Assembly: GCA_030429565.1 (NCBI GenBank)
Contig: JAUIFE010000031.1
Location: 1-64,000, forward strand
Direction: 5' to 3'
Length of the DNA stretch: 64,000 nt
Source of the DNA: Holophagae bacterium
GTDB taxonomy: Bacteria > Acidobacteriota > Holophagae > Acanthopleuribacterales > Acanthopleuribacteraceae
Within the stretch, counting starts at the first letter, position 1, and each line of letters starts with the position of its first letter. Under the pieces are notes generated by a model. It searched no databases. It was not told where the DNA came from and saw nothing but the letters and a program-made list of their open reading frames with translations. Position numbers and translations under genes: made by a program. Of the stretch, positions 33,017 through 41,264 are shown one piece after another.

Positions 33017-34630
33017 ATGGCACACGAGAAAACGGAATATCGTCCCTACCTTGAACCGAAGGGGCTTTACAACTGGTTCTGGACCGTTGACCACAAACGC
33101 ATCGGTCTCATGTACCTGTACAGCATTTTAATCTTTTTCCTGTTGGCCGGTTTGTGCGCGTTGGGCGTACGGGCCGAGCTGTTTTACCCCGGCGAGCAAA
33201 TCGTCGATCACCACGGTTACAACGTTTTATTCACCCTGCACGGCGCCATGATGGTCTTTTTGTTCATCGTGCCCGGCATTCCCGCCACGCTCGGCAACTT
33301 TTTGTTGCCGCTGATGATCGGCGCTAAAGACGTTGCTTTCCCGCGCCTCAACATCCTCAGTTTCTGGGTGTACCTGTTGGGTGCGATTGTTGTTCTGGGT
33401 TCCTTGGTCGGCCCCCCGGGTTCTTCCTGGCTCGACACCGGCTGGACCTTCTACACACCCTACTCGATTGACTCGTCAACGGGTGTTATCCCGGTAACCC
33501 TGGGTGCGTTCATCCTCGGTTTTGCTTCGATTCTGACCGGGATGAACTTCATCGTCACGATCCACCGCATGCGCGCACCAGGCATGACCTGGCACCGGAT
33601 GCCGTTGTTCGTGTGGTCTTTGTACTCTGCGTCTTTGATTCAGGTACTGGCCACGCCCGTTATCGCCATCACCCTGTTGTTGCTCATCATGGAGCGCGTC
33701 CTCGGCATCGGTATTTTCGACGCCGGCATGGGCGGTGACCCGGTTCTGTTTGAGAACATGTTCTGGTTCTACTCGCACCCTGTTGTGTACATCATGATCC
33801 TGCCCGCCATGGGTGTCGTCGCCGAGATTCTGCCCGTTTTCGCCAGAAAACCGATCTTCGGTTACCGCGCCATCGCCTACTCTTCACTGGCGATCGCCCT
33901 GGTTTCCTTTTTCGTGTGGGGTCACCACTTGTTCGTTTCCGGTATGTCAAACTGGTCGCGCTGGATTTTCTCCTTGCTGACCTTCGCTGTTGCCATTCCG
34001 ACCGCGATCAAGGTTTTCAACTGGATCGGGACCCTCTACAAGGGTTCGGTTAGTTTTGAATCACCGATGCTTTATGCGTGCGGTTTCATTTTCTTGTTCA
34101 CCATCGCCGGTTTGACCGGTTTGCCTTTGGCAACCCTGGCGACCGACGTTCACTTGCACGACACCTACTTCGTTGTCGCGCACTTCCACTACACCATGCA
34201 GGGCGGCACCGTTGTCGCGTTGGTTGGTGGTTTGCACTTCTGGTGGCCGAAAATGTACGGTCGTATGTTTAACGAGAAAATGGCCCAGGTTGGTTTCTGG
34301 ACCCTGTTCATCGGTTTTAACGCCACCTTTATTCCACAATTCATCATGGGTTACCAAGGCATGCCCCGTCGCTATGCCGACTACCTCGGCGAGTTCCATG
34401 ACATGCACTTCTTGTCATCCGTCGGTGCGATGGTGAACGGCTTAGCCTACTTCATCATCTTCGGTAACTTGATTTGGGCCGTCTTTAAGGGCAAGCGCGC
34501 CGCCGCCAACCCCTACGGTTCCCTTTCACTGGAATGGCAAACACCTTCGCCACCGCCTTTGACCAACTTTGACGAAATTCCCACCGTCACCGATTGGACT
34601 TACGGTTACGGCGACCAACAAAAGGCATAG
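33017..34630 (+). CDS. coxA: cytochrome c oxidase subunit I
   Basis: A 537-residue, 12-helix heme-copper oxidase subunit, the proton-pumping catalytic core. It contains FTLHGAMMVF (heme a ligand His), the CuB/cross-link region WFYSHPVVYIMILP, the CuB pair in VWGHHLFVSGM, and HDTYFVVAHFHYTMQGG with the heme ligands. The YSHP tyrosine marks an A-type (A2 or A1) oxidase. The ATG at 33017 follows gggagg, 14 bases after coxB. Confidence 0.97.
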   Translation: MAHEKTEYRPYLEPKGLYNWFWTVDHKRIGLMYLYSILIFFLLAGLCALGVRAELFYPGEQIVDHHGYNVLFTLHGAMMVFLFIVPGIPATLGNFLLPLMIGAKDVAFPRLNILSFWVYLLGAIVVLGSLVGPPGSSWLDTGWTFYTPYSIDSSTGVIPVTLGAFILGFASILTGMNFIVTIHRMRAPGMTWHRMPLFVWSLYSASLIQVLATPVIAITLLLLIMERVLGIGIFDAGMGGDPVLFENMFWFYSHPVVYIMILPAMGVVAEILPVFARKPIFGYRAIAYSSLAIALVSFFVWGHHLFVSGMSNWSRWIFSLLTFAVAIPTAIKVFNWIGTLYKGSVSFESPMLYACGFIFLFTIAGLTGLPLATLATDVHLHDTYFVVAHFHYTMQGGTVVALVGGLHFWWPKMYGRMFNEKMAQVGFWTLFIGFNATFIPQFIMGYQGMPRRYADYLGEFHDMHFLSSVGAMVNGLAYFIIFGNLIWAVFKGKRAAANPYGSLSLEWQTPSPPPLTNFDEIPTVTDWTYGYGDQQKA

Positions 34631-34646
34631 TTAGGGGTTTACGTTC

Positions 34647-35276
34647 ATGTTCAATCATAAAGATGCACCCGATGGTACCTTTTTCAACTTCCACAAAGAA
34701 CCGCCCCTGGTGGCCTACGAGTTTTTCAAACTCGGCATGTGGATCTTCCTGGCCACCGAAGTTCTGTTCTTCGGTGGATTGTTCGCCGCCTACTTCATCA
34801 TGAAGTTCAAATGGCCCGAGATCTTTTCCTTGGGCTCGGCTCAGCTCAGCATTCCGTTGGGCGCCACTAACACCGTCATCCTGCTGGCCAGTTCCTTTAC
34901 GATGGCGTTGGGTGTCGACGCGGCACAACGCAAAGACAAAGGCCGTTTGGTGACCATGCTCGCGCTGACCTTTTTGGGCGCCTGTGGTTTCCTTGTCATC
35001 AAGTACATCGAATGGAGTGGCAAAATCAGTCACGGCATCCTGCCTGGCTCCGATGTTTTCTTCAGCGTTTACTACATGACAACCGGTCTTCACTTGATTC
35101 ACGTTCTGATCGGCATGTACTACATTGGTTTGATGTTTTTCCGTGCCCTTCAGGGTCGTTACACCGATGAAGGTTCCAGCCACGCCGGCGTTGAAGTCGG
35201 CGGCTTGTACTGGCACTTGGTCGACATCATTTGGATCTTCCTCTTTCCATTACTTTACTTGTTGGGGGCTCACTAA
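34647..35276 (+). CDS. coxC: cytochrome c oxidase subunit III
   Basis: A 209-residue membrane protein with five predicted helices, the short bacterial form. FKLGMWIFLATEVLFFGGLF at the first helix (quoted in part: GMWIFLATEVLFFGG), TTGLHLIHVLIGM and YWHLVDIIWIFLFPLLYL are diagnostic. It has no catalytic metal and stabilises subunit I during proton pumping. It lies 16 bases after coxA, and its TAA overlaps the next ATG by one base. Confidence 0.96.
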   Translation: MFNHKDAPDGTFFNFHKEPPLVAYEFFKLGMWIFLATEVLFFGGLFAAYFIMKFKWPEIFSLGSAQLSIPLGATNTVILLASSFTMALGVDAAQRKDKGRLVTMLALTFLGACGFLVIKYIEWSGKISHGILPGSDVFFSVYYMTTGLHLIHVLIGMYYIGLMFFRALQGRYTDEGSSHAGVEVGGLYWHLVDIIWIFLFPLLYLLGAH

Positions 35277-35902
35277 TGGCACACGATCATCACGACGACC
35301 ATGCCGGAGAAATGGGTCACATTCAACCTTTCAAAGTCTACTTGGGCACCTTCTTGGCGTTGGTTGTTTTGACCGTTGTTACTGTTGCCGCTTCTCGGAT
35401 CAATTGGGGTAACGCCTTCTTGAACGACGTTGTGGCGATGGTCATTGCAACCATCAAAGCGACGCTTGTTATCACCTTGTTTATGCACGGTAAACACGAG
35501 AAGCTGGAAACCTGGGGTTTCATTTGGGCGCCAATCATTCTTTTGGCAACCTTGCTCGCGGCCCTGTTTGTCGATTATGCAGGTCGCCAAAACGACCTGT
35601 ACATCGAGCCGGCGCCGATTTCCAAGCTCTACGTTCACCAGCCTGAATCCATCACCAAAAAAGCCCACGGCGAAGGCCATGGCGACGATCACGGTAAAAG
35701 CGGTGACACCCATGCCCCCGCTACCGACGGCCACGGTGCTGAAGGTGACGACCATGGTGCTACCGATGCCGGTCACGGCGACAGCCACGGTGAAACCGAT
35801 GCCGGTCACGGTGACAGCCATGACGCTGAAGGTGACGCAAAAGCTACCGACGATCAAGGTGACGCCGCCAAAAAAGACGACGGCGATCACGGTGATCACT
35901 AA
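35276..35902 (+). CDS. cytochrome c oxidase subunit IV with His/Asp-rich C-terminal tail
   Basis: A 208-residue protein. Residues about 15-110 form the three-helix prokaryotic subunit IV domain (FKVYLGTFLALVVLTVVTV, AMVIATIKATLVITLFMHG, then a third helix). Residues about 125-208 are a low-complexity tail of His, Asp, Gly and Glu, with repeats such as DAGHGDSHGETDAGHGDSH. A shorter HDHHDDHAG cluster begins the protein. Ordinary subunit IV proteins end after the helices. The histidines could bind copper, zinc or nickel near the assembling oxidase. The DNA for the tail is itself repetitive (near-repeats of gccggtcacggtgacagcca at about 35769-35820). Confidence 0.88.
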   Translation: MAHDHHDDHAGEMGHIQPFKVYLGTFLALVVLTVVTVAASRINWGNAFLNDVVAMVIATIKATLVITLFMHGKHEKLETWGFIWAPIILLATLLAALFVDYAGRQNDLYIEPAPISKLYVHQPESITKKAHGEGHGDDHGKSGDTHAPATDGHGAEGDDHGATDAGHGDSHGETDAGHGDSHDAEGDAKATDDQGDAAKKDDGDHGDH

Positions 35903-35917
35903 GAACGGATTTTCACT

Positions 35918-36388
35918 ATGAAAACCAAACAACGAAAACGCGCTGCGGCGCGTTTTCTTCCCGGACTGCCGCTGCTCGCGGCGGTCTTTTTTTTTAGTTG
36001 TGGCCGGCCCGCTCAAATGCCCGAGCCGACGGCTTTTGCCGATGCGCCCATGCAATGGTCGGCGCTCACCGGCGACGCCGCGCGCGGCAAAGTGGCGGCC
36101 AAGCGTTATTGTATCGGCTGCCACGTGGTCGACGGCGAAGGGCACGCCCTTTCGTCGGCGCCGTCCTTTGCGTTTTCCATGCAACAGCCCCACATTAACC
36201 CGGATTACCTGCGCCATTGGTTGTGGAACCCGCCGGCGGTTAAACCGGAGACGGTGATGCCTAACTTGAGCTTGGAAGCCGAGGAAATTGAAGATTTGCT
36301 GGCTTTCTTGCGCAATTTCCGCACCGAACCCGTTCAGGGTGAGACCGTCGAACCGGCGGCCGAGCGCGCGGTGCCGCCGGCCCGGTAA
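35918..36388 (+). CDS. cytochrome c lipoprotein
   Basis: A 156-residue exported protein. The N-terminal hydrophobic stretch ends in a lipobox-like FFFSCG, so the Cys is probably lipidated and the protein membrane-tethered. The mature part has one heme c site, CIGCH, and a likely axial Met in VMPNLSL. It closes the oxidase operon 15 bases after subunit IV and is the likely electron donor to, or accessory of, the caa3 oxidase. A Pro/Ala-rich tail follows. Confidence 0.88.
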   Translation: MKTKQRKRAAARFLPGLPLLAAVFFFSCGRPAQMPEPTAFADAPMQWSALTGDAARGKVAAKRYCIGCHVVDGEGHALSSAPSFAFSMQQPHINPDYLRHWLWNPPAVKPETVMPNLSLEAEEIEDLLAFLRNFRTEPVQGETVEPAAERAVPPAR

Positions 36389-36426
36389 CGGGAACGCCCT
36401 GCGGTTTGATCGGTATGGGTTGCTCG

Positions 36427-36963
36427 TTAGGGATAATTGATACTTTGTTCCCTGTCGCCTTCCGTTGCGTAATAACTCTGGTAGTAAAGGTCGCGCGTGA
36501 AGGGCGACATTTTCAGGCGAATGTGGACTTGCAGTAATCGCCCCGGTTGGCTTAAGACCAGTTCAATCGTATCGGCACGGTATTTATTGCGCGATATACG
36601 GCCAACGGTTGTTTGGGTGTCACACGACCAGTGATCGCGTTTGAGGGCGGCGTATAGGTTTTCGCTGAAGCCACGCCAAGGCGGTGAAGGTTGATCTTGG
36701 CATAGTGATGCAACAAGCGCCTCGCCGTAGGCGGTCACCTGAGATTGCTGGACGTCGCGACGCCAAAACTCGTAGCCAAAACCCATCACAAACAAAAGCA
36801 GCATAACGGCGGTGCGCCGGCTTATCAGCGGCGTATTCTCTTTGGCGCGCCGGGGTTCCGGTGTGATCGGCGCCAATTCCGAAAGCGGTGGCTGAATGTG
36901 GCGTGGATGAACCGGTTGCGGTTTTTTGGGGCGTTGTTTGGTTTGTTGCCTTTTCTTTTTCAC
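36427..36963 (-). CDS. membrane-anchored hypothetical protein (family of three, member A)
   Basis: A 178-residue protein of no family known to me. About 45 basic and proline-rich cytosolic residues precede one transmembrane helix (RTAVMLLLFVMGFGYEFW). The outer part has AYGEALVASLCQDQ after the helix and QVHIRLKMSPF near the end, followed by a tyrosine-rich stretch. The same two landmarks recur in the genes at 39443 and 39000, so the three look like divergent paralogs. It lies downstream of the M48 protease on the same strand. Confidence 0.6.
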   Translation of the reverse strand: MKKKRQQTKQRPKKPQPVHPRHIQPPLSELAPITPEPRRAKENTPLISRRTAVMLLLFVMGFGYEFWRRDVQQSQVTAYGEALVASLCQDQPSPPWRGFSENLYAALKRDHWSCDTQTTVGRISRNKYRADTIELVLSQPGRLLQVHIRLKMSPFTRDLYYQSYYATEGDREQSINYP

Positions 36964-37043
36964 GAGACCGTCCAGCGATGTCAGAGAGTGTGGGTTGCTT
37001 TGTTTGGATCGCTGTCGGCGCGCACTGAGCGGCTGATCGGCGT

Positions 37044-37862
37044 CTATTGGGGCTTTGACACCCCGTCGTTTTTACCTGTTTCTAGGCTCAAGGGCGTGAC
37101 GGCTTGCGCCTGCCAGCCTTGTTCAGCGGCGTAGTGTTGGAGGGCGCGACAACGTGCTCCGGCTTCCGGGTGGGTTGATGCCCACGCTGTGGAAGATCCT
37201 TCCCGGGCGGCAATTTTCACCAAGAATTGATCGGCCCCACCGATGTGACCGTAGCGCTGTTGAACCATCGCTAGGCCGATGCGATCTGCTTCGCTTTCCT
37301 GATCCCGCGAATACTTCAACCCGGCCAGTTGTTCGACTTGTTGCAGTGGGACCAGCGCTTGGTTGTCGCCGAAAAGCAAGGCGCTTGCGAGGGCGTAAAC
37401 CACGCCGCGACTGAGGCGTTTGAGGTTGTGGCGCGATTGCAGGTGGCCGATTTCATGGCCGAGCACGAAGGCCAGCTCCTGCTCGGAATGGCAATCCGCC
37501 AACAAACCACGTGTGACACCAATGGTTCCGCCTGGCAAGGCGAAGGCGTTGGGGTCGTTTTCGGGGATGATGAACAAACGATAGCGGCGCTCGCTTTCGT
37601 CCGCCACCGTGAGTTGTTCGAAAATACGCTGGACCTCGGCCGGCGCCTCCGTCTGCCAATCATCGGGGACCGCCGCATTAAAACGGTTTTCCCACGAGAT
37701 TGGCATGATGTGGACCAAACCAAGAGAGACCCAACCGAGCACCAAATAGAGTCCGCCAAAAAACGAAAGCACCAACAAACTGTTGACGAAAAAACGCAGT
37801 TTGCTGCGCTGACCGCGACTGTTGTCGGCGGTTTCTTTTGGGACCCTTGGTTCGATGTGCAC
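37044..37862 (-). CDS. M48 family zinc metalloprotease
   Basis: A 272-residue membrane-anchored peptidase. One N-terminal transmembrane helix (FFVNSLLVLSFFGGLYLVLG) is followed by the protease domain. It carries NAFALPGGTI, the zinc motif FVLGHEIGHLQSRHN (HExxH) and the third ligand region YSRDQESEADRIGL. M48 enzymes with this layout resemble HtpX/BepA-type quality-control proteases. I place the start at the GTG at 37862, with aggag 8 bases upstream; an upstream start at 37931 would overlap the YbjQ-family gene by 49 bases. The substrate is unknown. Confidence 0.88.
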   Translation of the reverse strand: MHIEPRVPKETADNSRGQRSKLRFFVNSLLVLSFFGGLYLVLGWVSLGLVHIMPISWENRFNAAVPDDWQTEAPAEVQRIFEQLTVADESERRYRLFIIPENDPNAFALPGGTIGVTRGLLADCHSEQELAFVLGHEIGHLQSRHNLKRLSRGVVYALASALLFGDNQALVPLQQVEQLAGLKYSRDQESEADRIGLAMVQQRYGHIGGADQFLVKIAAREGSSTAWASTHPEAGARCRALQHYAAEQGWQAQAVTPLSLETGKNDGVSKPQ

Positions 37863-37882
37863 GGGGGCGCTCCTGGCTGGGT

Positions 37883-38380
37883 TTAAACGGCTTGTTGCGA
37901 GCGGTGACGTGGTGGTTCGCTGCCGTACCAAACGGCGGTTCCGTAGGCCAGAACTTCGATGGTGCCCATTTGTTTCTTGGCACCTTGCGAAAGCGATGCG
38001 GTTTCCATTTTGAGGTTGACGATGATATCGGCACCAAGCGCTTGCTCGCGCATACGCAAGACGGCTTCGCGCCGCGCGCGATCAATCAAACTCGTGTAGG
38101 CGTGAACTTCGCCGCCGAAGATGGTGCGCAAGCCGGCAAGCAATTGTTTGAAGCGGTCGATGGAGATGACAACCGAACCACAGACCATTTCGGTGCGCGC
38201 GGCAGCGGCTTGGGGCGGCAGCGTTTTGGTGTTGAGGATGGGTTGGCGTGCATAAGCGGTTTCACGCGTTTTGATCGAGGTGTAATGCTTCTTTTCGCGC
38301 CGGGCGCCGAACAGACCACCGGCAACCACCAAACCCACGGCGAGAATGAAGGGGAAAAGGTTTGCGATGATTTCCATCAT
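37883..38380 (-). CDS. YbjQ-family (UPF0145) protein with N-terminal membrane helix
   Basis: A 165-residue protein. A transmembrane helix (residues about 5-22) is followed by a YbjQ/UPF0145 domain: GGEVHAYTSLIDRARREAVLRM, then LGADIIVNLKMET and IEVLAYGTAVW. The family forms ring-like oligomers in known structures, but its role is unsettled. The start overlaps the stop of the next YbjQ gene upstream as ATGA, so the two are translationally coupled and may make a hetero-oligomer anchored to the membrane through this longer member. Confidence 0.85.
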   Translation of the reverse strand: MMEIIANLFPFILAVGLVVAGGLFGARREKKHYTSIKTRETAYARQPILNTKTLPPQAAAARTEMVCGSVVISIDRFKQLLAGLRTIFGGEVHAYTSLIDRARREAVLRMREQALGADIIVNLKMETASLSQGAKKQMGTIEVLAYGTAVWYGSEPPRHRSQQAV

Positions 38381-38691
38381 TGGACGCGTACCGCCGTGCC
38401 GTAACACAAAATTTCAGCGGCGCCTTGGGCCACACTGGACGTGGAAAAACGCACGTTAACGATTGCATTGGCGCCCAACTCATGCGCTTGTTCCTGCATG
38501 CGGCGTGTGGCCTCGTCGCGCGATTCCTTCAACAGTTCGGTATACCCGGTTAACTCGCCGCCGAAGACGTTTTTAATGCCGGCCATAATGTCGCGGCCCA
38601 CGTGTTTGGCGCGAATGGTACTGCCTTGAACCAGCCCATAATGGGCCGTAATCTCTTTACCGGGAACGGTTTCTAAGTTGGTCATAATCAT
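38377..38691 (-). CDS. YbjQ family protein (UPF0145)
   Basis: A 104-residue soluble protein of the YbjQ family: VQGSTIRAKHVGRD, FGGELTGYTELLKESRDEA, ELGANAIVNVRF and ILCYGTAV. Length is standard. The start at 38691 has aggtg upstream; the ATG at 38685 is also possible. It is followed by a membrane-anchored paralog (ATGA overlap) and then an M48 protease. Function is not established. Confidence 0.92.
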   Translation of the reverse strand: MIMTNLETVPGKEITAHYGLVQGSTIRAKHVGRDIMAGIKNVFGGELTGYTELLKESRDEATRRMQEQAHELGANAIVNVRFSTSSVAQGAAEILCYGTAVRVQ

Positions 38692-38999
38692 TTGAAATCA
38701 CCTTTGTCATGAATGAATATTTCGATAACTCTGGTCAAAACCGAGGGTGTCGGTTTGCCTCGCGCATCAAAAATGCGCGATTTTGTGGCGGTATGAACCG
38801 AGCCCACGGCTTCAACAGTTAGAAAAGGCTTGGGTGCACCGAGGGATTGGCGCTGTACACGCTTTTAATTCCCTTGCGCCAAGCTGTTTTGCTATAGCAT
38901 GTTGAACCAAATTCTCGCGACGCATCGCGCCTTTTCGTATAAACGCGCAAGTCGGCTGTTTTTTCTGTAATTAAATTTGAAAAATCTGATCCCGCCGCT
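38692..38999. other. intergenic region upstream of ybjQ
   Basis: About 308 bases between two minus-strand genes. The region just upstream of ybjQ (38740-38990) should carry its promoter. I see no firm promoter and no gene. The stretch near 38930-38990 is AT-rich. Confidence 0.4.
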
Positions 39000-39446
39000 T
39001 CAGCGAATCACTTCGGGCTTGCCGCCGCCCGCTTTATCCGTGGGCGCGGTCGTGGTGGTCCAATAGCCGGCGAAATGGGGTTGGGTCTCGAACAGCGATT
39101 GGCGCAACCGAATATTGTGTTGGGCCGGGTCACCTGAACGGCTGAATGTCACGATAAGCGCACCGTCGTCGGCGCCGTTTTCGGGGGAGACGCGCACTTG
39201 AAGCGGGTCATTGGCAGGCTCGAGCGCACTGAGACCGGCTACGAGTTCGGGGCCGATATCGCGAACGTAGCGGCTGTCAAAAGAAGTGGCGTCGGCCTGA
39301 TTGAGGTGGGCTGCGACCTCATCGCCAAATGCGACGGCGTCGTTGTGCATTTGGCCGGGCAGGGTCGCGAAATAAATGGCCATCGTTGGGCCGATCAAGA
39401 GGCATAGCCAGGCGGCGCGTTTCTGAACGTTGCGGGGTCGTTTCAT
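39000..39446 (-). CDS. membrane-anchored hypothetical protein (family of three, member C)
   Basis: A 148-residue protein: a short basic N-terminus, one transmembrane helix (AAWLCLLIGPTMAIYFATL) and about 115 outer residues. It has VAFGDEVAAHLNQAD after the helix and QHNIRLRQSLF near the end. These align with LDFGMSLAANVQHD / IHIRMRGNF in the preceding gene and with member A at 36427. Its start overlaps that preceding gene's stop as ATGA. No known domain. Confidence 0.6.
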   Translation of the reverse strand: MKRPRNVQKRAAWLCLLIGPTMAIYFATLPGQMHNDAVAFGDEVAAHLNQADATSFDSRYVRDIGPELVAGLSALEPANDPLQVRVSPENGADDGALIVTFSRSGDPAQHNIRLRQSLFETQPHFAGYWTTTTAPTDKAGGGKPEVIR

Positions 39447-39928
39447 GGGGTGTCACTCCTTGCTTGGTCGTTGGCAGATAAGGGCTTGCATCGGTTGCCG
39501 TGCGAGCGCCAAAAATTCTCAATGTTGCAGGCTTGGCCGGTGAAATTGCCGCGCATACGGATGTGAATGCATGCCGTTTCTGTGGGGTGACATAGCGTCA
39601 AGATGATCGGTTTTCCGGTCTTGCCGCGGTAAAAAGGGTCGTTGCGATCCACCGCGACTGAAACGTCCGTGCCGGCCCAAGGTGCTTGCTCCAGAAGCAT
39701 CGTTAATTCGGGTGGCCACCCGGTGACGTTTTCCGGCTGCCAGGAACGCAAGCCTTGGGGATCATGTTGAACGTTTGCCGCCAGGGACATGCCGAAATCC
39801 AAGGCGAGTCCTTCGGCCTTTCGTTGGAATCCCATCACGACCCAAAGCATGAGCAGGACCAGCGGCACGGCCACCATCACGGTGATCCGGTCCCGGCGTT
39901 TGCGACGTTCTCGTTCGTTGTTCAGCAT
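39443..39928 (-). CDS. membrane-anchored hypothetical protein (family of three, member B)
   Basis: A 161-residue protein: a highly basic N-terminus (ERERRKRRDR), one transmembrane helix (VMVAVPLVLLMLWVVMGF) and about 125 outer residues. They include LDFGMSLAANVQHD just after the helix and ACIHIRMRGNFTG near the end. It has four cysteines in the outer part (LCHPTETAC and two later), which could form disulfides. It is the first gene of a coupled pair with member C (4-base overlap). Confidence 0.6.
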   Translation of the reverse strand: MLNNERERRKRRDRITVMVAVPLVLLMLWVVMGFQRKAEGLALDFGMSLAANVQHDPQGLRSWQPENVTGWPPELTMLLEQAPWAGTDVSVAVDRNDPFYRGKTGKPIILTLCHPTETACIHIRMRGNFTGQACNIENFWRSHGNRCKPLSANDQARSDTP

Positions 39929-40315
39929 GGCATGTCCTTGTTTGAGTGGCAGGGTTTGGGAATCGGCTTGGTGCTTAATCGAGTGCGATCAGGGGGATGC
40001 CTCGCACCAACGCCTGTCGCCTGTCGTGTTGGGATAAGTTCAAGCCCATTGGGAAAGCATGGCGGCTTCATGACGGCGCCTGGCAGCCCGGCAGCCCGGC
40101 CGCGTGGGCGCGGATAGGCCGCGTCGCCCGCCGCAGGGTCAGGCGAGACAAACGGCGACAAGGGGTCGTCGGCTGCGGCCCATTGTAACAATAGGTAACC
40201 GCGCTTGAAGCAAGGGACCGGCATTACCGAAAATGATTGTCGGGGGCCTGCCATGATTGTGGCGTGCTCTGATTTAGCCAGGTCCGTCGTCAGCGTGACT
40301 TGCGGAGGTAACCTC
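39929..40315. other. intergenic region, divergent
   Basis: About 390 bases between the divergent gene pair ending the minus-strand block and the CBM9-like gene. It contains short GC-rich repeats (ggcagcccggcagcccggcc near 40083). No gene with a ribosome-binding site and no convincing promoter was found. Confidence 0.4.
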
Positions 40316-41110
40316 ATGGTGTGGTTGTTTTTGATGCAATTCTGGGTGGTAAAGCCTCTGGATTGCCCGGTGCGTGAGACCGTGCCGGTGATTGACGGGT
40401 CGCTCGCCGACTGGCCCGACGAAAAGTGGCAAGTGTTGTCGAAGCAAAAGGTGGCACTGGCGACGTGCCGTGACGGGCGGTACTTTTACCTGGCGATACG
40501 CGGTGAGGATCCCTACTTGGCACGCAAGATTCGGATGGGCGGGCTGACGGTTTGGCTGGATCCTGAAGGTGGGCGCGGCAAAGTGTTGGGCGTTCACTTG
40601 CCAGGGCACATGGCGCAGCGGCCCGATCGCGAAGCGGGCGGTTTGGAGGCGGCGCTGCGCAACCCGCCGCCAAAAGACAACAGCGCCGACGCCTTGGTGG
40701 TGGTCGGCGGCGACGGCGCTTTTCGCAAAAAGCTGGAACCCGGCGAGGGAGGCGGCCTTGAGCACCGCATGACCTATACCGAAACCGGGTTTTATTATGA
40801 GTTGTGTGTTCCATTGAACCGCACTGAGGCGGCGCCCTACGCGGTGGCTGTCGCCGGTCGTAAGCTGGGCCTGGGCTTGGAAACAATGCAGCGGCCAAAA
40901 CGGCGTGAGGTTGCCGCGCGACCGGACGAGCGTGGTGCGCGTCCCGGTGCAAGCGGCGGTCGTGGCGGTATGGGTCGTGGCGGTATGGGCCGTGGCGGCG
41001 GTAATGGGCCCGGCCCCGGCGCGCGTGGCGATAGGGCTGTCGGCGGTGAGCGCAAGGCGGTCATGAAAGCGGCGCTGAAGCAGTGGTTCAGAATTAATTG
41101 GGCTGCTTAG
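40316..41110 (+). CDS. CBM9/DOMON-like domain protein with Gly/Arg-rich tail
   Basis: A 264-residue protein. The opening VIDGSLADWPDEKWQVL and the following ALATCRDGRYFYLAIRGED match the CBM9-like sugar-binding or DOMON-like fold often found at the ends of exported proteins. Residues about 205-245 are Gly/Arg/Met-rich with repeats of GGMGRGG. The N-terminal MVWLFLMQFWVV may be a signal or anchor. The ATG at 40316 has ggagg 7 bases upstream (40304-40308); longer starts at 40205 or 40250 lack this. No catalytic domain is present. Its partner and ligand are unknown. Confidence 0.6.
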   Translation: MVWLFLMQFWVVKPLDCPVRETVPVIDGSLADWPDEKWQVLSKQKVALATCRDGRYFYLAIRGEDPYLARKIRMGGLTVWLDPEGGRGKVLGVHLPGHMAQRPDREAGGLEAALRNPPPKDNSADALVVVGGDGAFRKKLEPGEGGGLEHRMTYTETGFYYELCVPLNRTEAAPYAVAVAGRKLGLGLETMQRPKRREVAARPDERGARPGASGGRGGMGRGGMGRGGGNGPGPGARGDRAVGGERKAVMKAALKQWFRINWAA

Positions 41111-41264
41111 GTGCGGTTAAAATCGCAGTGCGTGGTGGACGCTTTTTTCCGAAGCGCTTGAAATAAAAATCTTGGTGACCCCGGCCCGCCTCGCGAAACG
41201 CCTCTTCTTTCGGCTATAATGCTCCCATGTTTCGCCAAAAAAGAACGATTTCGAGGTAACCGCG

